Of a stretch of 64,000 nt of DNA, positions 34,107 to 46,781 are shown one piece after another; within the stretch, counting starts at the first letter, position 1, and each line of letters opens with the position of its first letter. The stretch lies in contig OZ038316.1 in assembly GCA_964035775.1 (NCBI GenBank), forward strand, positions 34,103,074 to 34,167,073, read 5' to 3'. The position numbers and the translations under genes are program-made. The notes beneath the pieces are model-generated. The model made no database searches, was not told the origin of the DNA, and saw nothing but the letters and a program-made list of their open reading frames with translations. Origin of the DNA: Osedax frankpressi. Lineage: Eukaryota; Annelida; Polychaeta; Sabellida; Siboglinidae.

Positions 34107-35375
34107 ACACATATATATATACAGTATATAGTGTATGATATTTATTAAAACAAGGGAAGCTTTGAAAAGCCTGAACTTTAAATAACCAATAGAAATTGCG
34201 ATTTATTAGGTAAATTAGTTGAAAAGACAAAGTTATTATGAAGATGCAGTTATTAATGAAACAATGACTGGCGATTAGGTGATCACTTGTTATGCAATAT
34301 ATGAAATTCCTAGCTGCGAATAAGAAGAAATTAATAACTGTCTTCATTAAATATGCAATATAAAATAATTATTATAAAGACGGTTATATTTATAATTTAT
34401 TTAATCCTATACAGATACACTACTTACTAATTATTAGTGAAGCTATTGTAGTCGGTGTTTATTCACATTACAATCATATACGTGTGTATAGATAATGTAT
34501 AATGACTAATGAATGAGATGAAATGTTCCAGAATAAATCTACGCTTCAATAACGATTAATATCGATATTCCCAAATGTCAGTTAGGTCTTGTTAATATTG
34601 TAAGGAAATGTAATGATAATATTCTGAAGAGAGGTTACGTTAATTTATTATGATTATATATAAATAGGAATACTGTGTAAAATACTTATATTTCATAATA
34701 TTTATTTCTAAATAATTATTAATATAAAATCTTGAACAAATGATTGCGATCGTAAAATATTCTGAAAGTGCGTCTTGGCGAATATTACAGAATCATAGTA
34801 TCACTAAAAATACGACAATTAGTTATGAAAATTAAAATGCAAACGAAATGCAAGAACTAATCTTACATCTAAAGTTTATGTCGTCTACTTGTAAAGTTAA
34901 ATGCAGCCGATATCTATACAAACACCAACAGTTTATTTTAATTAAACACCAAACATATTAATTTCATAAGGATCATAGATATTGAATGTATTAGATGAAC
35001 ATCTATATGTAAAGAGTAAATACCATATAAAGGCTGTAGAATTTGTAAAGATTAAATAATATTTAAAGGTTAAGTAAAGACTATTTAAAGGTTATGATGA
35101 TACTTTGTAAAGACATATACATACTATGTAATGACAATAGTCCTATATATTCTCAAATTTAGCCATACTACTAATATAAATATATATCTATATATTAAAT
35201 ATGTATATAATTCAATTTGTTCCATATAATAAGAGTTTCTATTTAATTCACATCTTTATTTTGTAAATTATTGATTTTATACGATATACGATATCGTGGT
35301 TTATATTATGTGAGAATTGATGTATTAGAGTGACTTCCCTTCTAAATTCACTAATATATTCAGTAGTAACTCCAC
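34106..35375. other. AT-rich intergenic DNA, nothing seen
   Basis: No coding frame or clear repeat, apart from TTAAAGGTTA/GTAAAGATTA-like words around 35010-35120. Confidence 0.5.
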
Positions 35376-35379
35376 GGTA

Positions 35380-36960
35380 GACTTTATACACAGTGACTTT
35401 ATACACAGTGACTTTATACACAGTGACTTTATACACAGTGACTTTATACACAATGACTTTATACACAGTGACTTTATACACAGTGACTTTACAGACAGTG
35501 ACTTTATACACAGTGACTTTATACACAATGACTTTATACACAGTGACTTTATACGCAGTGACTTTATACACAGTGACTTTATACACAGTGACTTTATACA
35601 CAGTGACTTTATACACAGTGACTTTATACACAGTGACTTTATACACAGTGACTTTATACACAGTGAGTTTATACACAGTGAGTTTATACAGTGACTTTAT
35701 ACACAGTGACTTTATACACAATGCCTTTATACCCAGTGACTTTATACACAGTGACTTTATACACAATGACTTTATACACAGTGACTTTATACGCAGTGAC
35801 TTTATACACAGTGACTTTATACACAGTGACTTTATACACAGTGACTTTATACACAGTGACTTTATACACAGTGACTTTATACACAGTGACTTTATACACA
35901 GTGAGTTTATACACAGTGAGTTTATACAGTGACTTTATACACAGTGACTTTATACCCAGTGACTTTATACACAGTGACTTTATACACAATGACTTTATAC
36001 ACAGTGACTTTATACACAGTGAGTTTATACACAGTGACTTTACAGACAGTGACTTTATACACAGTGACTTTATACACAGTGAGTTTATACACAGTGAGTT
36101 TATACAGTGACTTTATACACAGTGACTTTATACACAATGACTTTATACACAGTGACTTTATACAGTGACTTTATACACAGTGACTTTATACACAGTGACT
36201 TTATACACAGTGACTTTATACACAGTGACTTTATACACAATGACTTTATACACAGTGACTTTATACACAATGACTTTATACACAATGACTTTATACACAG
36301 TGACTTTATACACAGTGACTTTATACACAGTGACTTTATACACAGTGACTTTATACACAGTGACTTTATACACAGTGACTTTATACACAGTGACTTTATA
36401 CACAGTGACTTTATACACAGTGACTTTATACACAGTGACTTTATACACAGTGACTTTATACACAGTGACTTTATACACAGTGACTTTATACAGTGACTTT
36501 ATACACAGTGACTTTATACACAGTGACTTTATACACATTGACTTTATACACAGTGACTTTATATACAGTGACTTTATACACAGTGACTTTATACACAGTG
36601 ACTTTATACACAGTGACTTTATACACAGTGACTTTATACACAGTGACTTTATACACAGTGACTTTATACACAATGACTTTATACACAGTGACTTTATACA
36701 CAGTGACTTTATACACAGTGACTTTATACACAGTGACTTTATACACAGTGACTTTATACACAGTGACTTTATACACAATGACTTTATACACAGTGACTTT
36801 ATACACAGTGACTTTATACACAGTGACTTTATACACAGTGACTTTATACACAGTGACTTTATACACAGTGACTTTATATACAGTGACTTTATACACAATG
36901 ACTTTATACACAGTGACTTTATACACAGTGACTTTATACACAATGACTTTATACCCAGTG
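35380..36960. repeat. 15-bp minisatellite
   Basis: About 105 copies of ACTTTATACACAGTG, with CAATG, GAGTT and shortened 12-bp (TTTATACAGTGA) variants. A block of about 240 bp including the GAGTTTATACAGTG variant recurs at about 35650, 35900 and 36080, showing higher-order duplication. Because 15 is a multiple of three, all frames are open (T-L-Y-T-V, C-I-K-S-L, V-Y-K-V-T), which is an artefact. Confidence 0.95.
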
Positions 36961-37015
36961 AAAATTATAAAAATTATAAATTAATTATAAAAAAAATGAT
37001 ATATAATTATATATA

Positions 37016-37070
37016 TATATATATGTGTGTGTGTATGTATGTGTATGTCTGTGTGTGTCTGTGTGTCTTA
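37016..37070. repeat. TA/TG microsatellite
   Basis: A (TA)n run passes into degenerate (TG)n with TATG and TCTG interruptions. Confidence 0.9.
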
Positions 37071-37310
37071 GTTTATGTATTTCGGATATGTAAAATATCA
37101 ATATCTCTGGTTACATAATACAATATTTCCATAGATAAGCGGAGATAGGAAAACTGATTATACATTTAAAGATGAATTTATTTGTATTTAAAATATAATT
37201 GTATATATAGTTTGATTGACAACCTGATGCCATTATATAATGTATTCTTCTATGTAAGATAATACAAGATCCGTTGGTATGCATTAATGGCATTATGCAG
37301 ATGTACTGTT

Positions 37311-37412
37311 AACATGCGGATGAAATGTGGTTATGCGGATGAAATGTGGTTATGCGGATGAAATGGAATTATGCGGATGAAATGGAATTATGCGGATGAA
37401 ATGTGGTTATGA
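37311..37412. repeat. 19-bp minisatellite upstream of the VAT1-type gene
   Basis: Five copies of ATGCGGATGAAATGTGGTT, two with GGAATT at the end. It lies about 500 bp before the VAT1 start codon, just outside the CpG-rich block. Confidence 0.9.
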
Positions 37413-37444
37413 ATATGTAATACCCCTATACCCCTATACCCCCA

Positions 37445-37580
37445 TAATGCACTACAATGCCACAGTCATACGGGCCGGTATAGCTGGTCGTCTGACTACC
37501 CTAGAAGAATCGCAAGGCCATGAAAAGTGTTACATCTACTTCGATCTCGGATTAACGCACGCAAGTGTAGTTGTTTACGT
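37445..37580 (+). other. Open, moderately GC-rich segment upstream of the VAT1-type gene
   Basis: From ATG 37448 a plus frame reads MHYNATVIRAGIAGRLTTLE, then ESQGHEKCYIYFDLGL, and continues open into the CpG block as far as 37821. It could be 5' leader, an upstream ORF, or part of an unrecognised exon. No domain is recognisable. Confidence 0.3.
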
Positions 37581-37901
37581 GAGCGCGCACACGCACTCGC
37601 GCGCGCCGCGCACGCATTTACGCACGCGTGCGCAAGCGTCCGTACACGCACCAGCGTATGCGTTCTACATCGATAGCTTAGCTTTTGCGTACGCCGTACT
37701 TCGTACGCCGTACAATCAACGGAAATTCGCGCCGCAGGTTAATTATAGCCGCGCGGCGTGCGTGCCTGGACGAAAGGCGACCTTTCCTGCCGCCGCCGGC
37801 GTCATCACGGAATCGGAATAAGGGACCACGCGCGCTCGAAGCTCACGCCACGTTCTCGATTTCTTCATTCCCGCGATCCAGTTGCACGCGATTGCACGTT
37901 C
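37570..37901 (+). promoter_or_regulatory. CpG-rich promoter and 5' leader of the VAT1-type gene
   Basis: This is the most CpG-dense block of the window. It includes an NRF1-like TGCGCAAGCG (about 37629), GTACGCCGTACTTCGTACGC repeats and GCCGCCGCCGG. It ends at the VAT1 initiator ATG. The contrast with AT-rich flanks fits an unmethylated CpG-island type promoter. An in-frame ATG at 37758 with no stop would add 48 Arg-rich residues, but composition suggests leader rather than protein. Confidence 0.65.
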
Positions 37902-38089
37902 ATGGCAAACACGACGACAAACGGAGCCACCGAGGCGACCTCTAACGATGAACCGCGACAACAACCGCAAGCGGAAAGCGTACGGCAGATCAGCCTCACC
38001 GGCTTCGGCGGCATGAAGATGGTGAACGTGGTGAGGGAAGAGCACAAGTGGCCGTCAGAAGATGAGGCGTTGATCCGCGTGAAAGCGTG
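37902..38089 (+). CDS. VAT1-type quinone oxidoreductase homologue, exon 1
   Basis: VAT1 and VAT1L are medium-chain reductase (MDR) family, zinc-free NADPH-dependent quinone oxidoreductase-like proteins, linked in animals to vesicle membranes, mitochondrial fusion and lipid transfer. This exon reads MANTTTNGATEATSNDEPRQ, then QPQAESVRQISLTGFGGMKM, VNVVREEHKWPSEDEALIRV and KAC. L-T-G-F-G-G after a loose acidic leader is the usual VAT1 start. It ends GCGTG|GTTAGA in phase 2, matching exon 2. The gene continues beyond the window: the five exons here give about 227 residues of an expected 390-420. ATG 37902 is preferred over 37758 because the leader before L-T-G-F-G-G then has family-like length. 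Confidence 0.88.
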
Positions 38090-38160
38090 GTTAGATGGGC
38101 GTGATTATATGGGGGCGTGGTTAGGTGGGCGTGGTTAGATGGGCGTGTTAGATGGCGTGA
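38084..38160. repeat. Tandem copies of the VAT1 exon 1 donor
   Basis: The exon end GCGTG|GTTAGATGGGCGTG is followed by further copies: GATTATATGGGGGCGTG, GTTAGGTGGGCGTG, GTTAGATGGGCGTG and TTAGATGGCGTG. The 5' splice site is therefore present about three times within 60 bp. Units are about 14-17 bp. Confidence 0.85.
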
Positions 38161-38254
38161 TTATATGGGGTCTGGTTATATAGAGATAGACTATATATAA
38201 TATGGTTAGATTGTGCGTTGTTAGATCTTGGTATTAGAAGAAGTAGTAAAATAA

Positions 38255-38340
38255 GCAATAGCAGCAGAAGTAGCATCATCAGTAGCATCATCAGTAGCAT
38301 CATCAGTAGCAGCAGTAGCAGTAGCAACATAAGCAGCAGC
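38255..38340. repeat. AGC/ATC trinucleotide repeats
   Basis: Degenerate (AGCAGT)n and ATCATCAGTAGC repeats lead directly into the 9-bp array. Confidence 0.85.
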
Positions 38341-41300
38341 AGAGATTCTAGATATTCTAGATATTCTAGATATTCTAGAGATTCAGAGATTCTAGATATT
38401 CAGAGATTCTAGAGATTCTAGATATTCTAGAAATTCTAGATATTCTAGAGATTCAGAGATTCTAGAGATTCAGAGATTCTAGAGATTCTAGAGATTCTAG
38501 AGATTCTAGAGATTTTAGAGATTCAGAGATTCTAGATATTCTAGAGATTCTAGAGATTCTAGAGATTCTAGAGATTTTAGATATTCTAGATATTCTAGAG
38601 GTTCTAGAGATTCTAGAGATTCAGAGATTCTAGAGATTCTAGAGATTCTAGAGATTCAGAGATTTTAGATATTCTAGAGATTCTATAGATTCTAGATATT
38701 CTAGAGATTCTAGAGATTCTAGAGATTCAGAGATTCTAGAGATTCTAGAGATTCTAGAGATTCTAGAGATTCTAGATATTCTAGAGATTCTAGAGATTCT
38801 AGATATTCTTGAGATTCTAGAGATTCTAGAGATTCTAGAGATTCTAGAGATTCTATATATTCTAGATATTTTAGAGATTCTAGAGATTCTAGAGATTCTA
38901 GAGATTCTAGAGATTCTAGAGATTCTAGAGATTCTAGAGATTCTAGAGATTCTATATATTCTAGATATTTTAGAGATTTTAGATATTCTAGATATTCTAG
39001 AGATTCTAGATATTCTAGATATTTTAGAGATTTTAGATATTCTAGAGATTCTAGAGATTTTAGATATTCTAGAGATTCTATATATTCTAGATATTCTAGA
39101 TATTCTAGATATTTTAGAGATTTTAGATATTATAGAGATTCTAGAGATTTTAGATATTCTAGAGATTCTATATATTCTAGATATTCTAGATATTTTAGAG
39201 ATTTTAGGTATTTTAGAGATTCTAGAGATTCTAGAGATTCAGAGATTCTAGATATTCTAGAGATTCTAGATATTCTAGATATTCTAGAGATTCTAGATAT
39301 TCTAGAGATTCTAGATATTTTAGAGATTTTAGATATTTTAGATATTCTAGAGATTCTAGAGATTTTAGATATTCTAGAGATTCTATATATTCTAGATATT
39401 CTAGATATTTTAGAGATTTTAGGTATTTTAGAGATTCTAGATATTCTAGAGATTCAGAGATTTTAGATATTCTAGATATTCTAGATATTCTAGATATTCT
39501 AGATATTCTAGATATTCTAGAGATTCTAGATATTCTAGAGATTCTAGAGATTCTAGATATTTTAGATATTCTAGATATTCTAGAGATTCTAGATATTCTA
39601 GATATTCTAGATATTCTAGAGATTCTAGATATTCTAGATATTCTAGAGATTTTAGAGATTCTAGAGATTCTAGAGATTCTAGATATTCTAGATATTCTAG
39701 ATATTCTAGAGATTTTAGAGATTCTAGAGATTCTAGAGATTCTAGATGTTCTAGAGATTTTAGAGATTATAGAAATTATAGAGATTCTAGATATTCTAGA
39801 TATTTGAGATATTCTAGAGATTCTAGAGATTCTAGATATTCTAGATATTCTAGAGATTCTAGATAGTCTAGATATTCTACAATATTCTAGATATTCTAGA
39901 GATTCTAGATATTCTAGATATTTTAGATATTCTAGATATTCTAGATATTCTAGAGATTCTAGATATTCTAGAGATTCTAGATATTTTAGATATTCTAGAG
40001 ATTCTAGATATTCTAGAGATTCTAGATATTCTAGATATTTTAGATATTCTAGAGATTCTAGATATTCTAGATATTCTAGAGATTCTAGATATTCTAGATA
40101 TTCTAGATATTCTAGATATTTTAGATATTCTAGAGATTCTAGAGATTCTAGAGATTCTAGAGATTCTAGATATTTTAGAGATTCTAGATATTCTAGATAT
40201 TCTAGATATTCTAGATATTCTAGAGATTCTAGATATTCTAGATATTTTAGAGATTCTAGAGATTCTAGATATTTTAGATATTCTAGATATTCTAGAGATT
40301 CTAGAGATTCTAGAGATTCTAGATATTCTAGAGATTCTAGATATTCTAGATATTCTAGATATTCTAGATATTCTAGAGATTCTAGATATTCTAGAGATTC
40401 TAGAGATTCTAGAGATTCTAGATATTCTAGAGATTCTAGAGTTTCTAGATATTCTAGAGATTCTAGATATTCTCGATATTCTAGAGATTCTAGATATTCT
40501 AGGGATTCTAGAGATTCTAGAGATTCTAGATATTCTAGATATTCTAGATATTCTAGATATTCTCGATATTCTAGATATACTAGATATTCTAGATATTCTA
40601 GAGTTTCTAGAGATTCTAGATATTCTAGAGATTCTAGAGATTCTAGAGATTCTAGAGATTCTAGATATTCTCGATATTCTAGAGATTCTAGATATTCTAG
40701 ATATTCTCGATATTTTAGAGATTCTAGACATTCTCAATATTCTAGAGATTCTAGATATTCTCGATATTCTAGAGATTCTAGAGATTCTAGATATTCTCGA
40801 TATTCTAGAGATTCTAGATATTCTAGAGATTCTAGAGATTCTATATATTCTAGATATTCTAGAGATTCTAGATATTCTAGATATTCTAGAGATTCAGAGA
40901 TTCTAGATATTCTAGATATTCTAGAGATTCTAGATATTCTAGAGATTCTAGAGATTCTAGATATTCTAGATATTCTAGATATTCTAGATATTCAGAGATT
41001 CTAGAGATTCTAGATATTCTAGATATTCTAGAGATTCATAGATTCTAGAGATTCTAGATATTCTAGATATTCTATAGATTCAGAGATTCTAGAGATTCTA
41101 GAGATTCTAGATATTCTACAATATTCTAGATATTCTAGATATTCTAGATATTCTAGAGATTCTAGAGATTCAGAGATTCTAGATATTCTAGAGATTCAGA
41201 GATTCTAGATATTCTAGATATTCTAGATATTCTAGAGATTCAGAGATTCTAGAGATTCTAGATATTCTAGATATTCCAGAGATTCAGAGATTCTAGTGAT

Positions 41301-44300
41301 TCTAGATATTCTAGATATTCTAGAGATTCAGAGATTCTAGAGATTCTAGATATTCTAGATATTCTAGAGATTTAGAGATTCTAGAGATTCTAGATATTCT
41401 AGATATTCTAGAGATTTAGAGATTCTAGATTTTCTAGATATTCTAGAGATTCAGATATTCTAGAGATTCTAGATATTCTAGAGATTCAGAGATTCTAGAG
41501 ATTCTAGATATTCTAGATATTCTAGAGATTCAGAGATTCTAGAGATTCTAGATATTCTAGATATTCTAGAGATTCTAGATATTCTCGATATTCTAGAGAT
41601 TCTAGAGTTTCTAGATATTCTAGAGATTCTAGATATTCTAGAGATTCTAGAGTTTCTAGATATTCTAGAGATTCTAGATATTCTCGATGTTCTAGATATT
41701 CTAGATATTCTAGATATTCTAGAGTTTCTAGATATTCTAGAGATTCTAGATATTCTAGAGATTCTAGATATTCTAGATATTCTCGATATTCTAGAGATTC
41801 TAGATATTCTCGATATTCTAGAGATTCTAGATATTCTCGATATTCTAGAGATTCTAGATATTCTAGAGATTCTAGAGATTCTATATATTCTAGATATTCT
41901 AGAGATTCTAGATATTCTAGATATTCTAGAGATTCAGAGATTCTAGATATTCTAGATATTCTAGAGATTCTAGATATTCTAGATATTCTAGAGATTCTAG
42001 AGATTCTAGATATTCTAGATATTCTAGATATTCTAGAGATTCAGAGATTCTAGAGATTCTAGATATTCTAAATATTCTAGAGATTCTAGATATTCTAGAT
42101 ATTCTAGATATTCTAGAGATTCAGAGATTCTAGAGATTCTAGATATTCTAGATATTCCAGAGATTCAGAGATTCTAGAGATTCTAGATATTCTAGATATT
42201 CTAGAGATTCAGATATTCTAGAGATTCTAGATATTCTAGATATTCTAGAGATTCAGAGATTCTAGAGATTCTAGATATTCTAGATATTCTAGAGATTCAG
42301 AGATTCTAGATTTTCTAGATATTCTAGAGATTCAGAGATTCTAGAGATTCTAGATATTCTAGATATTCTAGATATTCTAGATATTCTAGAGATTCAGAGA
42401 TTCTAGAGATTCTAGATATTCTAGATATTCTAGATATTCTAGAGATTCAGAGATTCTAGATATTCTAGATATTCTAGAGATTCTAGAGATTCTAGATATT
42501 CTAGATATTCTAGAGATTCAGAGATTCTAGAGATTCTAGATATTCTAGATATTCTAGAGATTCAGAGATTCTAGAGATTCTAGATATTCTAGATATTCTA
42601 GAGATTCAGAGATTCTAGAGATTCTAGATATTCTAGAGATTCAGAGATTCTAGAGATTCTAGATTTTCTAGATTTTCTAGATATTCTAGAGATTCTAGAT
42701 ATTCTGGAGATTCTAGATATTCTAGATATTCTCGATATTCTAGAGATTCTAGATATTCTCGATATTCTAGAGATTCTAGATATTCTCGATATTCTAGAGA
42801 TTCTAGAGATTCTAGATATTCTAGAGATTCTAGAGATTCTAGATATTCTAGATATTCTAGAGATTCTAGATATTCTAGATATTCTAGATATTCTAGAGAT
42901 TCTAGAGATTCTATATATTCTAGATATTCTAGAGATTCTAGATATTCTAGATATTCTAGAGATTCAGAGATTCTAGATATTCTAGAGATTTTAGAAATTC
43001 TAGATATTCTAGAGATTTTAGAGATTTTAGAGATTTTAGAGATTCTAGAGATTCTAGAGATTCTAGAGATTCAGAGATTCTAGAGATTCTATATATTCTA
43101 GATATTTTAGATATTCTAGAGATTTTAGAGATTCTAGATATTCTAGAGATTTTAGAGATTTTAGAGATTCTAGAGATTCTAGATATTTTAGAGATTTTAG
43201 ATATTCTAGAGATTTTAGAGATTCTAGATATTCTAGAGATTTTAGAGATTTTAGAGATTTTAGAGATTCTAGAGATTCTAGATATTCTAGAGATTCAGAG
43301 ATTATAGATATTCTAGAGATTCTAGATATTCTAGATATTCTAGATATTCTAGAGATTCAGAGATTCTAGAGATTCTAGATATTCTAGATATTCCAGATAT
43401 TCAGAGATTCTAGAGATTCTAGATATTCTAGATATTCTAGAGATTCAGAGATTCTAGAGATTCTAGATATTCTAGATATTCTAGAGATTCAGAGATTCTA
43501 GAGATTCTAGATATTCTAGATATTCTAGAGATTCAGAGATTCTAGATTTTCTAGATATTCTAGAGATTCAGAGATTCTAGAGATTCTAGATATTCTAGAT
43601 ATTCTAGATATTCTAGATATTCTAGAGATTCTAGAGATTCTAGATATTCTAGAGATTCAGAGATTCTAGAGATTCTAGATATTCTAGATATTCTAGAGAT
43701 TCAGAGATTCTAGAGATTCTAGATATTCTAGATATTCTAGATATTCTAGAGATTCTAGAGATTCTACAATATTCTAGATAATCTAGATATTCTAGATATT
43801 CTAGAGATTCTAGATATTCTAGAGATTTTAGATATTCTAGAGATTTTAGAGATTCTAGATATTCTGGAGATTTTAGATATTCTAGAGATTTTAGATATTC
43901 TAGAGATTTTAGAGATTCTAGATATTCTAGAGATTTTAGAGATTTTAGAGATTCTAGATATTCTAGAGATTCAGAGATTATAGATATTCTAGATATTCTA
44001 GATATTCTAGATATTCTAGAGATTCAGAGATTCTAGATATTCTAGAGATTCAGAGATTCTAGAGATTCTAGATATTCTAGATATTCTAGATATTCTAGAG
44101 ATTCAGAGATTCTAGATATTCTAGATATTCTAGAGATTCAGAGATTCTCGAGATTCTAGATATTCTAGATATTCTAGAGATTCTAGAGATTCTAGATATT
44201 CTAGAGATTTTAGAAATTTTAGAGATTCTAGAGATTCTAGATATTCTCGATATTATAGAGATTTTAGATATTCTAGAGATTCTAGAATTTCTAGAGATTC

Positions 44301-45758
44301 TAGATGTTCTAGAGATTTTAGAGATTTTAGAGATTCTAGAGATTCTAGATATTCTCGATATTATAGAGATTTTAGATATTCTAGAGATTCTAGAGTTTCT
44401 AGATATTCTCGATATTATAGAGATTTTAGATATTCTAGAGATTTTAGAGATTCTAGATATTCTAGAGATTTTAGAGATTTTAGAGATTCTAGAAATTCTA
44501 GATATTCTAGAGATTCTAGAGATTCTAGATATTCTCGATATTGTAGAGATTTTAGATATTCTAGAGATTCTAGAGATTCTATATATTCTAGATATTATAG
44601 AGATTTTAGATATTCTAGAGATTCTAGAGATTCTATATATTCTAGATATTATAGAGATTTTAGATATTCTAGAGATTTTAGAGATTCTAGATATTCTAGA
44701 GATTTTAGAGATTTTAGAGATTCTAGAGATTCTAGATATTCTCGATATTATAGAGATTTTAGATATTCTAGAGATTCTAGAGTTTCTAGATATTCTCGAT
44801 ATTATAGAGATTTTAGATATTCTAGAGATTTTAGAGATTCTAGATATTCTAGAGATTTTAGAGATTTTAGAGATTCTAGAGATTCTAGATATTCTAGAGA
44901 TTCAGAGATTATAGATATTCTAGAGATTCTAGATATTCTAGATATTATATAGATTCTAGAGATTCTAGATATTCTAGATATTATAGAGATTCTAGAGTTT
45001 CTAGATATTCTCGATATTATAGAGATTTTAGAGATTCTAGAGATTCTAGAGATTCTATATATTCTAGAGATTTTAGAGATTTTAGAGATTCTAGAGATTC
45101 TAGATATTCTCGATATTATAGAGATTTTAGATATTCTAGAGATTCTAGAGTTTCTAGATATTCTAGAGATTCTAGAGATTCTAGATATTCTCGATATTGT
45201 AGAGATTTTAGATATTCTAGAGATTCTAGAGATTCTAGATATTCTCGATATTATAGAGATTTTAGATATTCTAGAGATTCTAGAGATTCTATATATTCTA
45301 GATATTATAGAGATTTTAGATATTCTAGATATTTTAGAGATTCTAGAGATTTTAGAGATTTTAGATATTCTAGAGATTTTAGAGATTTTAGAGATTCTAG
45401 AGATTCTAGATATTCTCGATATTCTAGAGATTCTAGAGATTCTAGAGTTTCTAGATATTCTCGATATTATAGAGATTTTAGATATTCTAGAGATTTTAGA
45501 GATTCTAGATATTCTAGAGATTTTAGAGATTTTAGAAATTCTAGAAATTCTAGATATTCTAGAGATTCTAGAGATTCTAGATATTCTCGATATTATAGAG
45601 ATTTTAGATATTCTAGAGATTCTAGAGATTCTATGTATTCTAGATATTATAGAGATTTTAGATATTCTAGATATTTTAGAGATTCTAGAGATTTTAGAGA
45701 TTTTAGATATTCTAGAGATTTTAGAGATTTTAGATATTCTAGAGATTCTAGAGTTTCT
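38341..45758. repeat. 7.4 kb array of a 9-bp unit (GATTCTAGA)
   Basis: About 800 copies of AGATTCTAG/ATATTCTAG nonamers, with variants AGATTTTAG, ATATTCTCG, ATATTATAG and 6-bp losses (GATTCAGAGA). Each standard unit contains TCTAGA, an XbaI site and palindrome. Higher-order blocks are evident: for example the GATTTTAGATATTCTAGAG- and CTCGATATTATAGAG-rich domain after 44200 repeats about every 350-400 bp. A minus-strand Arg-Ile-Ser frame at 39877-40737 follows from the 9-bp period. Confidence 0.97.
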
Positions 45759-45825
45759 TTTGAATTCTAGGTGAATAGATCAAGTATTTAAAATATTTGA
45801 CCAGTATTTAAAGTTACCAAGCTCC

Positions 45826-46115
45826 ACCCACACCACCACTATACACACCACATCCCACCACTATACACACCACATCCCACCACTATACACACCACATCCC
45901 ACCACTATACACACCACATCCCACCACTATACACACCACATCCCACCACTATATCTACCCCACCCCATTACTCTATCCACGTCACCACTACACCTAACTC
46001 ATAACTCTACCCACGCGACCACTCTACCCACCCCACCACTCTACCCACCCCACCACTCTACCCACCCCACCACTCTACCCACCATACAACGCTACACACC
46101 TCACTAATCTACCAA
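45826..46115. repeat. 22-bp and 15-bp C-rich minisatellites
   Basis: Six copies of CACTATACACACCACATCCCAC are followed by CCACTCTACCCACCC-type repeats that decay toward 46170. Confidence 0.9.
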
Positions 46116-46224
46116 CCCCATAACTTTACTCATCCCAACACATTACCCCCCCCTCCAACAACTCTACACCATCATCTCTATATATGTCTTAATGTATACA
46201 TTATCGCCTATATCAATTGTGATG

Positions 46225-46535
46225 AAATAGGAGGCTGAGTTAATGCACGTAACGTATCATCCATATTACGTGATAACCCACGTCACCAATATAAACTTCA
46301 GTTATTAACGACTACCATTCAAATACTTGATTCAGATGCATGCGCATACTGATACACGGAGAAAGTATACATTACGTAACGTACGCAACGGTTACGTAAT
46401 CATATATATTGCATCATCGCACGCACGGTACGCTTTTGCTCCTCGGGGTCAGGGGTCACTCGTTGACCTCCAAGCGATGAAATGATGTAACTTCCAGGCC
46501 ACACGGTACAATGTACCCCACTAACGATGATAGTA
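46225..46535. promoter_or_regulatory. Possible intronic enhancer: TTACGTAA-type sites and a DR1 motif
   Basis: A non-repetitive island between arrays. It has a run of ACGTAACGT, ATTACGTGAT, ATTACGTAACGT and GGTTACGTAATC (the last fits the PAR-bZIP/NFIL3 consensus RTTACGTAAY) and GGGTCAGGGGTCA at about 46446. The latter is a direct repeat of nuclear-receptor half sites with one-base spacing, followed by inverted TGACCT. The motifs are seen; enhancer function is inferred. Confidence 0.4.
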
Positions 46536-46781
46536 TCGCACGACCAACACTAGAAATATTTCGTCATTCTGTTATTACATAATATAATTATCTGTGATAT
46601 AAATACATGTATATATATGTTAGGTTGATATCCATTAATAATAAGTTTCGGTATATTATATAATAAGTATGTTATATAATCCAGGTATGACTCCAGGGCA
46701 TTGTGCAATAAGCAAAACTCTGGTTTTCCTGTCAATTAAATTCTATGAATTTATACTTTATTTATATAATATTTATTAATT

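Noticed and set aside
36158-37118. Open frames of 261 and 317 codons on opposite strands
   Set aside because: Both are the 15-bp array. Simultaneous openness of all frames shows that period, not coding, is the cause.
39877-40737. Arg-Ile-Ser repeat frame (286 codons) that looks like an RS-type protein
   Set aside because: It follows from the 9-bp GATTCTAGA unit, is on the strand opposite to VAT1, and has no start context or flanking exons.
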